Numbered from the stretch's first letter, positions 1 to 8,054 are shown. The stretch: 22,303 nucleotides of DNA from an uncultured bacterium (GCA_946183755.1 CAMHCZ010000011.1:1-22303), one strand, 5' to 3'. Numbers and translations: made by a program. Notes: generated from the letters alone by a model not told the origin.

Positions 1-417
1 TGTGGATGGCTTGGTTGGAACTGATGCGGCTGAGAATGTACTCAGCGGAGCTCTTACAAGAGCAGCTGGAACAGATGCAGGTACTTATGCTATCACACAA
101 GGTACGCTCGCGGCTAACGACAACTACCAGATTTCGTTCACTGGAGCTAACTACGTAATCGGCAAGGCAACGCTTACCGTAACTGCTGAAGCTAAGAGCA
201 TCACTTACGGAGACGCTGACGTGGCACTTACCTATGCTGTGAGCGGATTCATCGGAAGCGACGTGGCTGAGAATGTACTCAGCGGAGCTATCGCAAGAGT
301 GGCTGGAACAAACGCCGGAACTTACGCTATCACACAGGGTACGCTCGCGGCTAACGACAACTACCAGATTGCATTCACCGGTGCTGACTATGTGATCGGC
401 AAGGCGACTGTAAATGT
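1..417 (+). repeat. 237-bp direct repeat encoding MBG domains
   Basis: Two copies of a 237-bp (79-codon) unit lie head to tail; the first is cut by the window edge. Matching landmarks are exactly 237 bp apart: GCTGAGAATGTACTCAGCGG starts at 29 and at 266, and the ATCGGCAAGGC block falls at about 156 and 393. Because the similarity extends to synonymous sites, the copies arose by recent duplication or are kept alike by recombination. More copies probably lie to the left. Confidence 0.85.
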
Positions 418-1510
418 AAGCGATGCGGAAGCACAGATAGCTAAATTCGTGGACGGCAACACCAGCGCGGTGGTACTGAACGAAGGTACGCTCAGCGGTT
501 TGAAGTTCAGCGATGCTGTCGGTCTCATGACTACCGCAGCCTTCTCAGACGCTGCAGTAGGTGAGGGCAAGACCATCACCCTGAGTTATGCGCTCACAGG
601 TGACGCCGCTCTCGTCGCTAACTACGACTTGGCAAAGACCGGCGAGGTATTCTCTACTGGCGGTGTGATTATAGACCAGTTCATCCCAGACAACAATCCT
701 GCAGACAAGGAAGACGAGGAAGCTGCGGTGAATGATGGTATCGAGGTATATGCATACGGTTACTGCGAAGGCGGCGACTACAGTCTGCGCTACCACCTCA
801 GCAGTGGTAATCCAGACCAGTACAAGATTGAATTTGCTGATGACCGCTTCAGCGATGTGGACTGGACCAACCTCACCTCTATGGGAACTGACGGAACGAT
901 TGACATAAGTATTCCGGTTGACATTCCAACAGGCGAATACACATTCACTGCCACATTCCGTGACAGCCGCTTCCCATGGCTTGAGAGCAATCCATTCTCA
1001 GTAACCTTCTATATCAACCTGCCGGACACTTACGTTCGTCCATTGTTTGACAACACGATCGTACTGATAGACACTTGCGAGTGCTTTACCGACATCCAGT
1101 GGTACCACCGTGCTAACAGCACCGACACATGGCAGATTGTGCCAGGCGCTACCGGATACTACGTACACGTGGATGGCAAGCTCACAGGCGAGTACTTCGT
1201 GAAGGCAAAGATGAATGGCGTACAGATCTACACTTGCGGCCAGACAGACATGGAGACACTCTATGTAGCAGAGGCTAAGTCGCAGGCTATAGTGAAGGTT
1301 TATCCGAACCCTGTCAGCGATGTCGCAACAGTATCAATCTCAGACTCTGAGAATTCAACTCACGAGTTGCGCATTGTCAACATCAATGGCATCGAGATGT
1401 TCAGGACAACATTCGATGGCGACGAGACAGTCGCGGATATGAACAGTTATGCCCCAGGCACATACATGGTATCTGTTGACGGCATAGTAGTCAAAGTTAT
1501 TAAACAATAG
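1..1510 (+). CDS. T9SS-secreted MBG/YDG-repeat surface protein, 5' end outside the window
   Basis: This is the C-terminal 502 residues of a larger secreted protein; the frame is open at the left edge, so the GTG at position 2 is probably an internal valine. In order it shows: the end of one MBG-type repeat and a full second one (to about residue 138), each with the Y-x-I-T-Q-G-T-L-A-A-N-D-N-Y signature; a YDG-like unit (about 139-222, with V-G-E-G-K-T-I and N-Y-D-L); an acidic linker (D-K-E-D-E-E); two beta-rich Ig-like stretches; and a T9SS type A sorting domain (about 431-502) beginning V-Y-P-N-P and ending M-V-S-V-D-G-I-V-V-K-V-I-K-Q. In that family the tail directs export through the type IX system and is removed, leaving the protein at the cell surface. 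An adhesin or matrix role is inferred from the repeats. The next gene starts 12 bp downstream with its own ribosome binding site, so an operon is likely. Confidence 0.85.
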   Translation, partial: VDGLVGTDAAENVLSGALTRAAGTDAGTYAITQGTLAANDNYQISFTGANYVIGKATLTVTAEAKSITYGDADVALTYAVSGFIGSDVAENVLSGAIARVAGTNAGTYAITQGTLAANDNYQIAFTGADYVIGKATVNVSDAEAQIAKFVDGNTSAVVLNEGTLSGLKFSDAVGLMTTAAFSDAAVGEGKTITLSYALTGDAALVANYDLAKTGEVFSTGGVIIDQFIPDNNPADKEDEEAAVNDGIEVYAYGYCEGGDYSLRYHLSSGNPDQYKIEFADDRFSDVDWTNLTSMGTDGTIDISIPVDIPTGEYTFTATFRDSRFPWLESNPFSVTFYINLPDTYVRPLFDNTIVLIDTCECFTDIQWYHRANSTDTWQIVPGATGYYVHVDGKLTGEYFVKAKMNGVQIYTCGQTDMETLYVAEAKSQAIVKVYPNPVSDVATVSISDSENSTHELRIVNINGIEMFRTTFDGDETVADMNSYAPGTYMVSVDGIVVKVIKQ

Positions 1511-1516
1511 GGAGGC
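1511..1516 (+). promoter_or_regulatory. Ribosome binding site of the OmpA-family gene
   Basis: A purine-rich GGAGG lies between the TAG of the adhesin and the ATG at 1523, at a normal Shine-Dalgarno distance. It fixes the start, which is followed directly by a signal peptide. Clear sites of this kind are uncommon elsewhere in this window. Confidence 0.7.
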
Positions 1517-1522
1517 ACAATT

Positions 1523-3067
1523 ATGAAAACAAATCGCATAATAACAACGCTTGCTGCTGCGGCACTGACCATCTCGGTCAGTGCACAGCAAAGCGCACAC
1601 GACAACTATGTCGGAATTAACTTCGGCGGAGGTCTCAACACTATGCTCTACAACCCATCCAATGGCGACCAGAGCGTAGGCGGAGGATTAGACGTAGGAA
1701 TATTCTACGGACGATTCTTCAACAAGACTGTCGGACTGGGTGTGGGACTTCAGTACACATGGGCGAACGCCTATGCTACATACGACTGGAACGAGGTGAC
1801 ACCGAATCTCACCCACCCCAAGAACACCAATCCTGGTGTGTATTATGACCTAACGACAAGCTTCAACGACTTCGTCGAGAGGCAGGATGTCGGACTCCTC
1901 TCCATACCAATTGAGGCACTCTTCCGCAAGTCGTTCAACGACCGCGTAGCACTCATCGGAGGTGTAGGATTCTCGCTGGATATTCCTATTCACGGCAAGT
2001 ATTACACCAAGAGCGGAGAATACACCACAACTGGAGTGGTTCCGTCAATCGGTTCTTATGTGCTGAGCGACATGCCTGATAACGGATTCGGCACCTACAG
2101 CTCAACCCACGGCGGGAAGTTCGACAACCGCGCCAAGGTCGGTGCTTCGGTCATAGGTGACATCGGCGCACGCTTTGCGCTCAACGACAACTGGGGCATT
2201 TACTGCGGACTTTATGTCGGCTACGGCTTCACGAACCTCGTGGCAGACCCTAAGGACGATGAAATGATCATGGTTGTTCCAGCTGACAACGGAGGAGCCA
2301 AGATTGACTACCGCGGCACGTTCAACTCAAATCAAGTGGACAAAGCCAATCTGTTGCGCTTCGGCGTGAAGGTCGCTGTTGACTTCGGCTGGCCTGGAGA
2401 CAAGAAGAAAGCGGAGAGACAGGCTCGTCTTGACTCGATTGCAGCAGCCGAGGCCGCTATGCAGGCAAGAATGGAGCGTATGCGCGAGAAAGCACGTCAG
2501 GACAGTATCGCGGCTGCCGAGGCTGAGAAAGCACGTCTTGCTGCTCTAAAAGATGCAGAGCAGGCACGTCTCGCCGAGGAGCAGGCAAGGCTGGCACGCA
2601 TGGACGCAGAGGAGGCTGCACGTTTGGCTAAAGAGAAAGCCATACAGGACAGCATCGCCGCTGCTGAAGCCGAGAGAGCACGCATCGCAGCAGAGCGCGC
2701 CGCTTACCTCGCTGACATCAAAGCCAGAGGTCTGACATTGACAGTCCACTTCGACACAGGAGGTGATCAGCTGAAGTTCCAAAATGACGAGCAGGAAATC
2801 ACCGATGCGCTGTCAACCATGATGAAGGAGGATGAGTCTATACGCATCGTCATCACCGGACACACCGACAACACCGGTAATGCCGACACAAACCTCCGTG
2901 TATGGGGCATCAAACGTGCCGAATCTCTCAAGGCCTACATGGTATCGAAAGGAGTTCCGGCAGATCATATCAGTTGCGAGAGCAAGGGACAGAATGAGCC
3001 TGTAGCCTCTAACAACACTGCCGAGGGACGTGCTAAGAACCGTAGAGCCAGCATCCGTTTTGAATAA
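1523..3067 (+). CDS. OmpA-family outer-membrane protein with beta-barrel, helical linker and peptidoglycan-binding domain
   Basis: A 514-residue envelope protein. A signal peptide (about 1-21, ending V-S-A-Q) is followed by a glycine- and aromatic-rich beta-barrel (about 25-290), a long charged helical linker (about 294-398) and an OmpA C-terminal domain (about 402-514). The last has V-H-F-D-T-G, the I-T-G-H-T-D-N-T-G block, the N-L-R-V-W-G-I-K-R-A helix and the closing N-R-R-A-S-I. This domain family binds peptidoglycan non-covalently, tethering the outer membrane to the wall. The linker contains D-S-I-A-A-A-E-A three times within an Ala/Glu/Arg-rich sequence, unusually long for the family and probably a coiled coil or single helix spanning periplasm. 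It lies 12 bp after the T9SS cargo gene, suggesting co-expression. A direct role in secretion is not shown. An intrinsic terminator follows the stop codon. Confidence 0.88.
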   Translation: MKTNRIITTLAAAALTISVSAQQSAHDNYVGINFGGGLNTMLYNPSNGDQSVGGGLDVGIFYGRFFNKTVGLGVGLQYTWANAYATYDWNEVTPNLTHPKNTNPGVYYDLTTSFNDFVERQDVGLLSIPIEALFRKSFNDRVALIGGVGFSLDIPIHGKYYTKSGEYTTTGVVPSIGSYVLSDMPDNGFGTYSSTHGGKFDNRAKVGASVIGDIGARFALNDNWGIYCGLYVGYGFTNLVADPKDDEMIMVVPADNGGAKIDYRGTFNSNQVDKANLLRFGVKVAVDFGWPGDKKKAERQARLDSIAAAEAAMQARMERMREKARQDSIAAAEAEKARLAALKDAEQARLAEEQARLARMDAEEAARLAKEKAIQDSIAAAEAERARIAAERAAYLADIKARGLTLTVHFDTGGDQLKFQNDEQEITDALSTMMKEDESIRIVITGHTDNTGNADTNLRVWGIKRAESLKAYMVSKGVPADHISCESKGQNEPVASNNTAEGRAKNRRASIRFE

Positions 3068-3084
3068 CACACATATGTAACGAT

Positions 3085-3116
3085 AAAAGGGCGGTCTTTC
3101 GAGACTGCCCTTTTTG
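3085..3116 (+). terminator. Intrinsic terminator between convergent genes, probably bidirectional
   Basis: The hairpin has arms AAAGGGCGGTCT and AGACTGCCCTTT around a TTCG loop, with one G-T pair, followed by TTTTTG on the plus strand. On the minus strand the same stem is followed by TTTTAT, so it can also end the yifB transcript that converges from the right. Confidence 0.88.
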
Positions 3117-3142
3117 TTGTGTGCTATCGAGTTTTTGATTTT

Positions 3143-4681
3143 TTACTCCGCCCAGTTGTCGCGGTCAAGGTTTCTGTAAGTTATCGCCTCGGCTATGTGG
3201 TGCGCCTCCACTTTTTCCGCGCCTTCAAGGTCGGCTATTGTGCGCGACACTTTTATTATGCGGTCGTAGGCGCGAGCGGAAAGGCTAAGCCTTGTCATCG
3301 CAGTTTTCAGCAGTTTGAATCCAGCCTCATCGGGCTCGGCGAACTCATGCATCATGCGCGACGTCATCTGCGCATTGCAGTGCACTCCGGCGTAATCCTT
3401 GAAGCGAAGGGTCTGTATCTCACGCGCCTTAATGACACGCTGGCGTATGACCTCGCTCGGCTCGCCCGGCTGCTGTTCTGCCAGCTTGGCGAAAGGCACA
3501 GGCACGATTTCTATCTGTATGTCTATACGGTCGAGCAGCGGACCGCTTATGCGGCTGAGATACCTCTGCACCTGAGAAGGCGAGCACACGCACTCATGAT
3601 ACGGGTCGTTGTGGTAGCCGCACGGACATGGGTTCATCGCCGCCACGAGCATGAAACTCGCCGGGTACTCCACCGAGAACTTGCTGCGCGAGATGGATAT
3701 CTTGCGGTCCTCCAACGGCTGACGCATCACCTCGAGCACCGTCCTTTTGAACTCCGGCAGCTCGTCGAGGAACAGGACACCGTTATGAGCGAGGGAAATC
3801 TCGCCAGGCTGAGGATATGAGCCTCCGCCGACGAGCGCCACGTCCGAAATCGTGTGATGCGGACTGCGGAACGGACGGACATTGAGCAACGAGGCATCGC
3901 CCTTCATCGAGCCTGCCACAGAATGAATCTTGGTCGTCTCGAGCGCCTCGTTCAGCGTCATCGGAGGAAGGATGGTCGGCACTCGCTTAGCCATCATCGA
4001 CTTGCCGGCTCCGGGAGGTCCCACCATTATAATGTTGTGTCCGCCGGCAGCAGCCACTTCTATCGCCCTCTTGACATTCTCCTGACCTTTGACATCAGAG
4101 AAGTCCATATCGAAATGATTCAGGCTGCCGAAGAACTCCTCGCGGGTGTTCACCACAGTCTGCTCGAGAGTCGTCTCGCCGTTCAGGAATCCCACGACCT
4201 CCTTGATATTCTCCACGCCATAGACCTCGACATCGTTCACGATAGCCGCCTCACGGCTGTTCTCCTTCGGCAGGATTATGCCCTTGAACTTCTCCTCGCG
4301 CGCCTTGATGGCTATCGGCAGCACGCCCTTTATCGGACGCAGAGTGCCGTCGAGCGACAGTTCTCCCATTATGATGTACTTGCCTATCTCGTCGGCGTTC
4401 ACCACGCCGTTGGCTGCAAGCATTCCTATGGCTATGGGCAGGTCGTAGGCCGAGCCCTCCTTCTTGATGTCGGCTGGCGCCATGTTTATTATCGTCTGCT
4501 TATGCGGCAGGCGCAGTCCGTTATGGTCCAGAGCCGAGGCTATTCTCTCGTGGCTCTCCTTGACAGCGTCGTCGGGCAATCCCACAAGAAAGAACTTCAC
4601 TCCGTTCGAGATATTCACCTCTATGGTGACCACTATCGCGTTTATGCCTTGTACGGCAGCACCGAATGTCTTTACTAACAT
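3143..4681 (-). CDS. yifB: YifB/ComM-like Mg-chelatase-family AAA ATPase
   Basis: A 512-residue protein of normal family length. An N-terminal Lon-protease/ChlI-like domain (about 20-170) is followed by a Mg-chelatase-type AAA domain with Walker A G-P-P-G-A-G-K-S (221-228), the F-R-S-P-H-H motif (271-276) and Walker B L-F-L-D-E-L (303-308). A cysteine-rich insert, N-P-C-P-C-G-Y...C-V-C (350-366), and a C-terminal lid region ending N-L-D-R complete it. In naturally competent gammaproteobacteria the homologue ComM is a helicase that helps integrate incoming single-stranded DNA; its job in Bacteroidetes is less clear. The start is supported by GAGGAA just before the ATG. It lies 22 bp behind the antiporter gene on the same strand, so the two are probably co-transcribed. 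Confidence 0.93.
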   Translation of the reverse strand: MLVKTFGAAVQGINAIVVTIEVNISNGVKFFLVGLPDDAVKESHERIASALDHNGLRLPHKQTIINMAPADIKKEGSAYDLPIAIGMLAANGVVNADEIGKYIIMGELSLDGTLRPIKGVLPIAIKAREEKFKGIILPKENSREAAIVNDVEVYGVENIKEVVGFLNGETTLEQTVVNTREEFFGSLNHFDMDFSDVKGQENVKRAIEVAAAGGHNIIMVGPPGAGKSMMAKRVPTILPPMTLNEALETTKIHSVAGSMKGDASLLNVRPFRSPHHTISDVALVGGGSYPQPGEISLAHNGVLFLDELPEFKRTVLEVMRQPLEDRKISISRSKFSVEYPASFMLVAAMNPCPCGYHNDPYHECVCSPSQVQRYLSRISGPLLDRIDIQIEIVPVPFAKLAEQQPGEPSEVIRQRVIKAREIQTLRFKDYAGVHCNAQMTSRMMHEFAEPDEAGFKLLKTAMTRLSLSARAYDRIIKVSRTIADLEGAEKVEAHHIAEAITYRNLDRDNWAE

Positions 4682-4703
4682 GATTCCTCTTTCCTCTTAA
4701 TTA

Positions 4704-5684
4704 TCAAGCTTGCCATATAAGCAATGCGTAGTATATTACTTGTACGATTATCATTACCAATCCTTCGCCTCTGCCCAATGACGAATGGGTCTTGCAGAAC
4801 GCCCACAGGAACACCGACGACAAAAGCAGCGTGATGATGTCCAAGAGCGAGATGTTGCCTAACGCCAGCGGATTGATGACCGCAGCCACGCCCAGGACGA
4901 AGAACACGTTGAACACCACGCTGCCCACGACATTGCCCAGCGCCATGTCGGTGTCGCCTTTCCTTGCCGCCATAATCGACGAAGCAAGTTCCGGAGCCGA
5001 CGTTCCGATGCTGACTATCGTGAGCGCCACCACCGACTGGCTCACACCCAAGGCGATGGCTATGCCCGATGCGCCTTCCACCAGCCAGTCGCCGCCGAAA
5101 AGCAGCAGCACAAGTCCGACCACAATAAGCAGAGCGCACTTCCAGAGCGGCTTGACTTCCGACGAAGAGTTGTCCTTCCGCTCGGCATTGTCATTCTCCG
5201 AGGCAGGCTTCTTGGCTATCGTCAGCGTATAGCCGATATAGACAGCGAAAAGACACAGCATGAGCATTCCCTCCGAACGGCTTATCTCGTCCACTGCGCC
5301 GGGGGTGAAAATGCCGTCGAACGCGGCGAACAGTATCGCTAAGCTGGAGAGTATGACGAACGGCAGGTCGTAGCGTATGTTGCCCTTGCTTGACGACACC
5401 GGGCTGACAAACGCCGTCGCGCCCATTATCACCAGAATGTTGAATATGTTGCTGCCCACTACATTTCCTATCGCCATGTCGGTGTTGCCGTCGAACGCAG
5501 CGAGGGCGCTCACCACAAACTCCGGCGCGCTGCTGCCTATCGCCACTATCGTCATGCCTATCACCATCGTGGATATGCCATATCTCTTGGCCACAGCGGC
5601 GGCTCCGTCGGTCATCCAGTCCGCGCCTTTGATTATCGCCACAAGTCCCACAAGGAACAATCCCACACACATTAAAACCTGCAT
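4704..5684 (-). CDS. Calcium/sodium antiporter, CaCA family
   Basis: A 326-residue inner-membrane protein with about ten hydrophobic segments in two halves. It carries the two inverted alpha repeats that define the family: G-S-S-A-P-E-F...G-N-V-V-G-S-N-I-F-N (about 50-82) and G-T-S-A-P-E-L...G-N-V-V-G-S-V-V-F-N (about 227-259). A charged loop rich in Asn, Asp and Ser (about 156-182) separates the halves. Members exchange sodium for calcium across the membrane; ion preference cannot be read with certainty. Length and architecture match E. coli YrbG. AGGAA lies shortly before the ATG. It is the first gene of a probable two-gene unit with yifB. Its promoter is not obvious, because a terminator for the upstream HIT gene lies only about 20 bp before the start. 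Confidence 0.92.
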   Translation of the reverse strand: MQVLMCVGLFLVGLVAIIKGADWMTDGAAAVAKRYGISTMVIGMTIVAIGSSAPEFVVSALAAFDGNTDMAIGNVVGSNIFNILVIMGATAFVSPVSSSKGNIRYDLPFVILSSLAILFAAFDGIFTPGAVDEISRSEGMLMLCLFAVYIGYTLTIAKKPASENDNAERKDNSSSEVKPLWKCALLIVVGLVLLLFGGDWLVEGASGIAIALGVSQSVVALTIVSIGTSAPELASSIMAARKGDTDMALGNVVGSVVFNVFFVLGVAAVINPLALGNISLLDIITLLLSSVFLWAFCKTHSSLGRGEGLVMIIVQVIYYALLIWQA

Positions 5685-5705
5685 AATTCCTGCTCTTTTT
5701 TATTA

Positions 5706-5746
5706 CAAAAAAACCGCACTCGGGAGAAAGTTCCCAAATGCGGTTA
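5706..5746 (-). terminator. Intrinsic terminator of the greA-HIT operon
   Basis: On the minus strand AACCGCA (5745-5739) pairs with TGCGGTT (5718-5712). An inner GGGA/TCCC pair lengthens the stem, and a run of seven T follows. It sits 26 bp past the HIT stop codon and just before the antiporter start, separating the two units. Confidence 0.85.
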
Positions 5747-5771
5747 AAGTTACAATATTTTTACAATTTTC

Positions 5772-6170
5772 CTATTCAAACTGGTCAGCTATTGACTTGG
5801 CTATCTCCTGCATTCTCTCGTCGGAGAGCTTCAGCTTCTCTTTGTTGAAGAGCATATCGCCCTCAGTTTCCAAAGGCACCAGGTGGACATGAGTGTGAGG
5901 CACTTCCATACCCAGCACTGCCACTCCGACACGCTTGCATGGGATTGCCTTCTTTATGGCCTTTGCCACACGCTTGGCGAACGCCATCAGACCGTCGTAT
6001 GTCTCGTCGTCGAGGTCGAAGATATAGTCGTTCTCGGTGTTCTTAGGTATCACTAATGTGTGTCCCTCCTTCAGCGGAGAGATGTCGAGGAAGGCGTAGA
6101 AATTCTCGTTCTCGGCTATCTTGTAGCTTGGTATCTCGCCCTTTGCGATTTTTGTGAAAATTGTAGCCAT
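5772..6170 (-). CDS. HIT-family nucleotide hydrolase
   Basis: A 132-residue cytoplasmic protein covering a whole histidine-triad domain. The signature P-H-T-H-V-H-L-V-P gives His92, His94 and His96; the middle one is the nucleophile in characterised relatives, which cleave nucleoside phosphoramidates or dinucleotide polyphosphates. The N-terminal I-F-x-K-I-x-x-G-E-I-P motif and the G-H-T-L-V-I-P strand are also present. The exact substrate cannot be deduced. Its ATG lies 3 bp after the greA stop, so translation is probably coupled to greA; there is no clear Shine-Dalgarno site. A strong terminator follows. Confidence 0.93.
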   Translation of the reverse strand: MATIFTKIAKGEIPSYKIAENENFYAFLDISPLKEGHTLVIPKNTENDYIFDLDDETYDGLMAFAKRVAKAIKKAIPCKRVGVAVLGMEVPHTHVHLVPLETEGDMLFNKEKLKLSDERMQEIAKSIADQFE

Positions 6171-6173
6171 ATA

Positions 6174-6647
6174 TTATTCCATTGTGATGTCAACAATCTC
6201 GAACTCCATCTTTCCGTTAGGCGCGGAAATCTCGGCTATCTCGCCCTTCTTCTTGCCTATAAGGCCCTTGGCGATAGGAGTTGCCGACGATATTTTGTGT
6301 TCCTTGAGGTTAGCCTCGTTCTCGGTCACTATGGTGTATTTCATAGTGGCTCCGTTCTTCACGTTCTTTATAGTGACAGTCGTCAGCAGCTGCACAGAGC
6401 TTGTGTCCACCTTGCTCTCGTCTATTATTCTAACGTTAGCAAGCAGAGTCTTCAGCTCGGCTATCTTCGACTCTATCATTCCCTGCTCCTCCTTGGCCGC
6501 GTCATACTCGGCATTCTCAGACAGGTCGCCCTTGTCTCTTGCGTCAGCTATCTGTTGAATAATTCTTGGACGCTCTACGTTCTCTAAGTGGTTAAGCTCA
6601 TCCAACTTCTTCTGTTGACCTTCCTTGGTCATGTAAACTGCTGCCAT
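6174..6647 (-). CDS. greA: Transcription elongation factor GreA
   Basis: A 157-residue protein of standard GreA length. The N-terminal coiled coil carries the tip D-L-S-E-N-A-E-Y (Asp41 and Glu44), the acidic pair inserted into the RNA polymerase secondary channel to stimulate cleavage of backtracked RNA. The C-terminal FKBP-like domain has the S-S-A-T-P-I-A-K-G-L-I-G-K motif. It is the first gene of a two-gene unit with the HIT hydrolase. A near-perfect Bacteroidetes promoter lies about 90 bp upstream. Confidence 0.96.
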   Translation of the reverse strand: MAAVYMTKEGQQKKLDELNHLENVERPRIIQQIADARDKGDLSENAEYDAAKEEQGMIESKIAELKTLLANVRIIDESKVDTSSVQLLTTVTIKNVKNGATMKYTIVTENEANLKEHKISSATPIAKGLIGKKKGEIAEISAPNGKMEFEIVDITME

Positions 6648-6736
6648 AAAATTCTCTTTTATTTTAATGGTACTAAAATAATGAGAGAACTCAGCCGGTC
6701 AGGCAGAATCCTCTCGTTTCCTTCATTCTTGTTGTG

Positions 6737-6767
6737 CAAATATATGCTTTATTTCCGAAGAAACAAA
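6737..6767 (-). promoter_or_regulatory. Bacteroidetes-type promoter of greA
   Basis: On the minus strand TTTG (6767-6764), a 19-nt spacer and TATATTTG (6744-6737) match the Bacteroidetes sigma-ABfr consensus (TTTG, about 19 nt, TAnnTTTG) in sequence and spacing. Transcription would start near 6730, giving a leader of about 80 nt. That leader can form a weak hairpin (GAGAG/CTCTC around GCC/GGC, about 6682-6714). Confidence 0.75.
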
Positions 6768-6816
6768 ATCTTTGTCTTTTTCTAAATGCTTTATAATCTT
6801 GTTTATAGCCGTAGCT

Positions 6817-7746
6817 CTACAGGCGCTTTGTCTTAGGCTGCTTGCAGTTGAAGTTCAGTGTCACGCCGTCCTCCTTGACGCTCAGCTCGGCGCGCGCGCC
6901 CATAATCAGCGGCATGTTTTTCTCCACATGTCCGGCAGGGAAACCGAACGCCACCGGGTAGTCGTATTCCTCGACGGCTTCCTTTATCAGCTCATAGACG
7001 GTCTTGCCCATGGAGTCGTCCTCCTCGTAGTCGGAGAACTGACCCACGACGAGGCCCTTCAGATTCTCAAGCACTCCGCTCAGGCGCAGGTTGTTTATCA
7101 TTCTGTCCACCTGATAAGGCTTCTCGCCCACGTCCTCGATGAAGAGTATCGCTGGCTCGGTGAATGTGTCTATGTCGTACATCGTGCCGCGCAGAGCGTA
7201 TATCAGCGAGAGGTTTCCGCCTATCAGACGGCCGTCGGCGTCGCCAGTCCTGTTCAGTGCGTTAGGCTCGGTCTTGTAGGTCTGCAAGTCGCCGAAGAGG
7301 GTTTTTCTGAGCGCGGTCACTGGCTCGGAATCGGCAGGCAGCGTGGTCAGGTGCTTCGCCATTATGGAGTGGAGCGACGCTGTGTCTATCGTCGAGCAGA
7401 GGTTGTGCAGCACTGTGATGTCGGAGAATCCAATCAGCCATTTAGGGTTGTTCTCGAACGATGTTATGTCTATCTGGTCAACTATCTGCACAAGTCCGTA
7501 TCCGCCTCTGGAGCAGAGCACAGCCTTGGTCTCGGGGTCGTCGATGGCAGCCTGCAGGTCCTCGGTTCTCTCTTCCTTGGTGCCGGCGAATCGTCCGCAC
7601 TTGCCTTTGGCGTGAGGCATGACTTTCGCTTTCAGCCCCCAACTCTCGAGCACTGCCACTGCGCCGTCGATGTACTCTGGATCTATCGCTCCCGAAGGCG
7701 ATACTATGGACACTGTGTCGCCTGCCTTTAAAAATGGTGGTAACAT
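6817..7746 (-). CDS. LD-carboxypeptidase, peptidase family S66
   Basis: A 309-residue protein covering the whole S66 family. The nucleophile is Ser108 in G-F-S-D-I-T, Glu204 lies in F-I-E-D-V-G-E, and His273 lies in G-F-P-A-G-H, the three catalytic residues of characterised LdcA. The N-terminal L-K-x-G-D-x-V-x-I-V-S-P-S-G and the C-S-R-G-G-Y-G turn are also typical. LdcA removes the terminal D-Ala from murein tetrapeptides during wall recycling; other S66 members cleave microcin C7, so the substrate is inferred. No signal peptide is seen, which fits a cytoplasmic recycling enzyme. It is separated from greA by about 170 bp containing the greA promoter. Confidence 0.9.
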   Translation of the reverse strand: MLPPFLKAGDTVSIVSPSGAIDPEYIDGAVAVLESWGLKAKVMPHAKGKCGRFAGTKEERTEDLQAAIDDPETKAVLCSRGGYGLVQIVDQIDITSFENNPKWLIGFSDITVLHNLCSTIDTASLHSIMAKHLTTLPADSEPVTALRKTLFGDLQTYKTEPNALNRTGDADGRLIGGNLSLIYALRGTMYDIDTFTEPAILFIEDVGEKPYQVDRMINNLRLSGVLENLKGLVVGQFSDYEEDDSMGKTVYELIKEAVEEYDYPVAFGFPAGHVEKNMPLIMGARAELSVKEDGVTLNFNCKQPKTKRL

Positions 7747-7815
7747 AGGTTTTACTTTTTTCGTGTTATGATTTCACGAAGATAACGATTATTATTAATA
7801 ATATGCATATTTCCT
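7747..7815 (-). promoter_or_regulatory. Leader and possible promoter of the LD-carboxypeptidase gene
   Basis: On the minus strand TATCTTCG (7784-7777) matches the Bacteroidetes -7 box at all but one base; no clear -33 box is seen in the AT-rich sequence before it. The TTCGTG/CACGAA inverted repeat (7760-7780) overlaps this box and could be an operator or a hairpin. Confidence 0.35.
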
Positions 7816-7937
7816 GTAGAGACGGTGCGTGCACCGTCTAATTGCCCACAAATGAATTGTACAGACGCGGCATGCCACGTCTATACACCAACCGCAAAAA
7901 ATCAATTCCGTACAGACGCGATTAATCGCGTCTCTAC
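7816..7937. repeat. Three 28-bp palindromic repeats between genes
   Basis: This cluster fills the middle of the 308-bp gene-free stretch at 7747-8054. Unit 1 (7816-7840, right end decayed) has AGACGGTGC/GCACCGTCT arms. Unit 2 (7859-7886) runs GTACAGACG to CGTCTATAC with centre GGCATGCC. Unit 3 (7910-7937) runs GTACAGACG to CGTCTCTAC with centre CGATTAATCG. All share outer arms GTAnAGACG/CGTCTnTAC but differ in the centre, where base changes on one arm are usually matched on the other. They resemble REP-type elements moved by REP-associated transposases, though no such gene is in the window. Related copies lie inside the restriction-modification gene. Confidence 0.85.
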
Positions 7938-7987
7938 ACAAAAAACACAGCAGCAAATGACAAACAATCCATTGGCTTTTTTTTCGT

Positions 7988-7995
7988 TACCTTTG
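7988..7995 (+). promoter_or_regulatory. Putative -7 box of the LRR protein gene
   Basis: TACCTTTG fits the Bacteroidetes TAnnTTTG consensus, and a T-rich tract lies just upstream. A TTG at 7972 is only 13 nt away, too close for a standard -33 box, so only the downstream element is supported. Transcription would start about 50 nt before the ATG. Confidence 0.5.
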
Positions 7996-8054
7996 CGCCG
8001 CGTGGCATTGTCATTGCTATGTGAGATTGACATAAACACAAAAACCAACATAAC

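Noticed and set aside
3119..4678. Long plus-strand reading frames opposite yifB
   Set aside because: They lie entirely over a well-supported AAA ATPase, are rich in Arg, His and Leu, and show no domain pattern; they follow from the codon bias of the minus-strand gene.
6682..6714. Terminator for the LD-carboxypeptidase gene in the greA leader
   Set aside because: The stem is weak and interrupted, the T tract is poor, and it lies downstream of the greA promoter, where a terminator would block greA.
6772..7731. 319-codon plus-strand frame opposite the LD-carboxypeptidase
   Set aside because: The minus strand has all three catalytic residues of S66; the opposite frame has a His/Arg/Val-rich shadow composition.
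7816..7937. CRISPR array
   Set aside because: The repeats are palindromes with variable centres, spacers are irregular (about 18-24 bp), and there are no cas genes.
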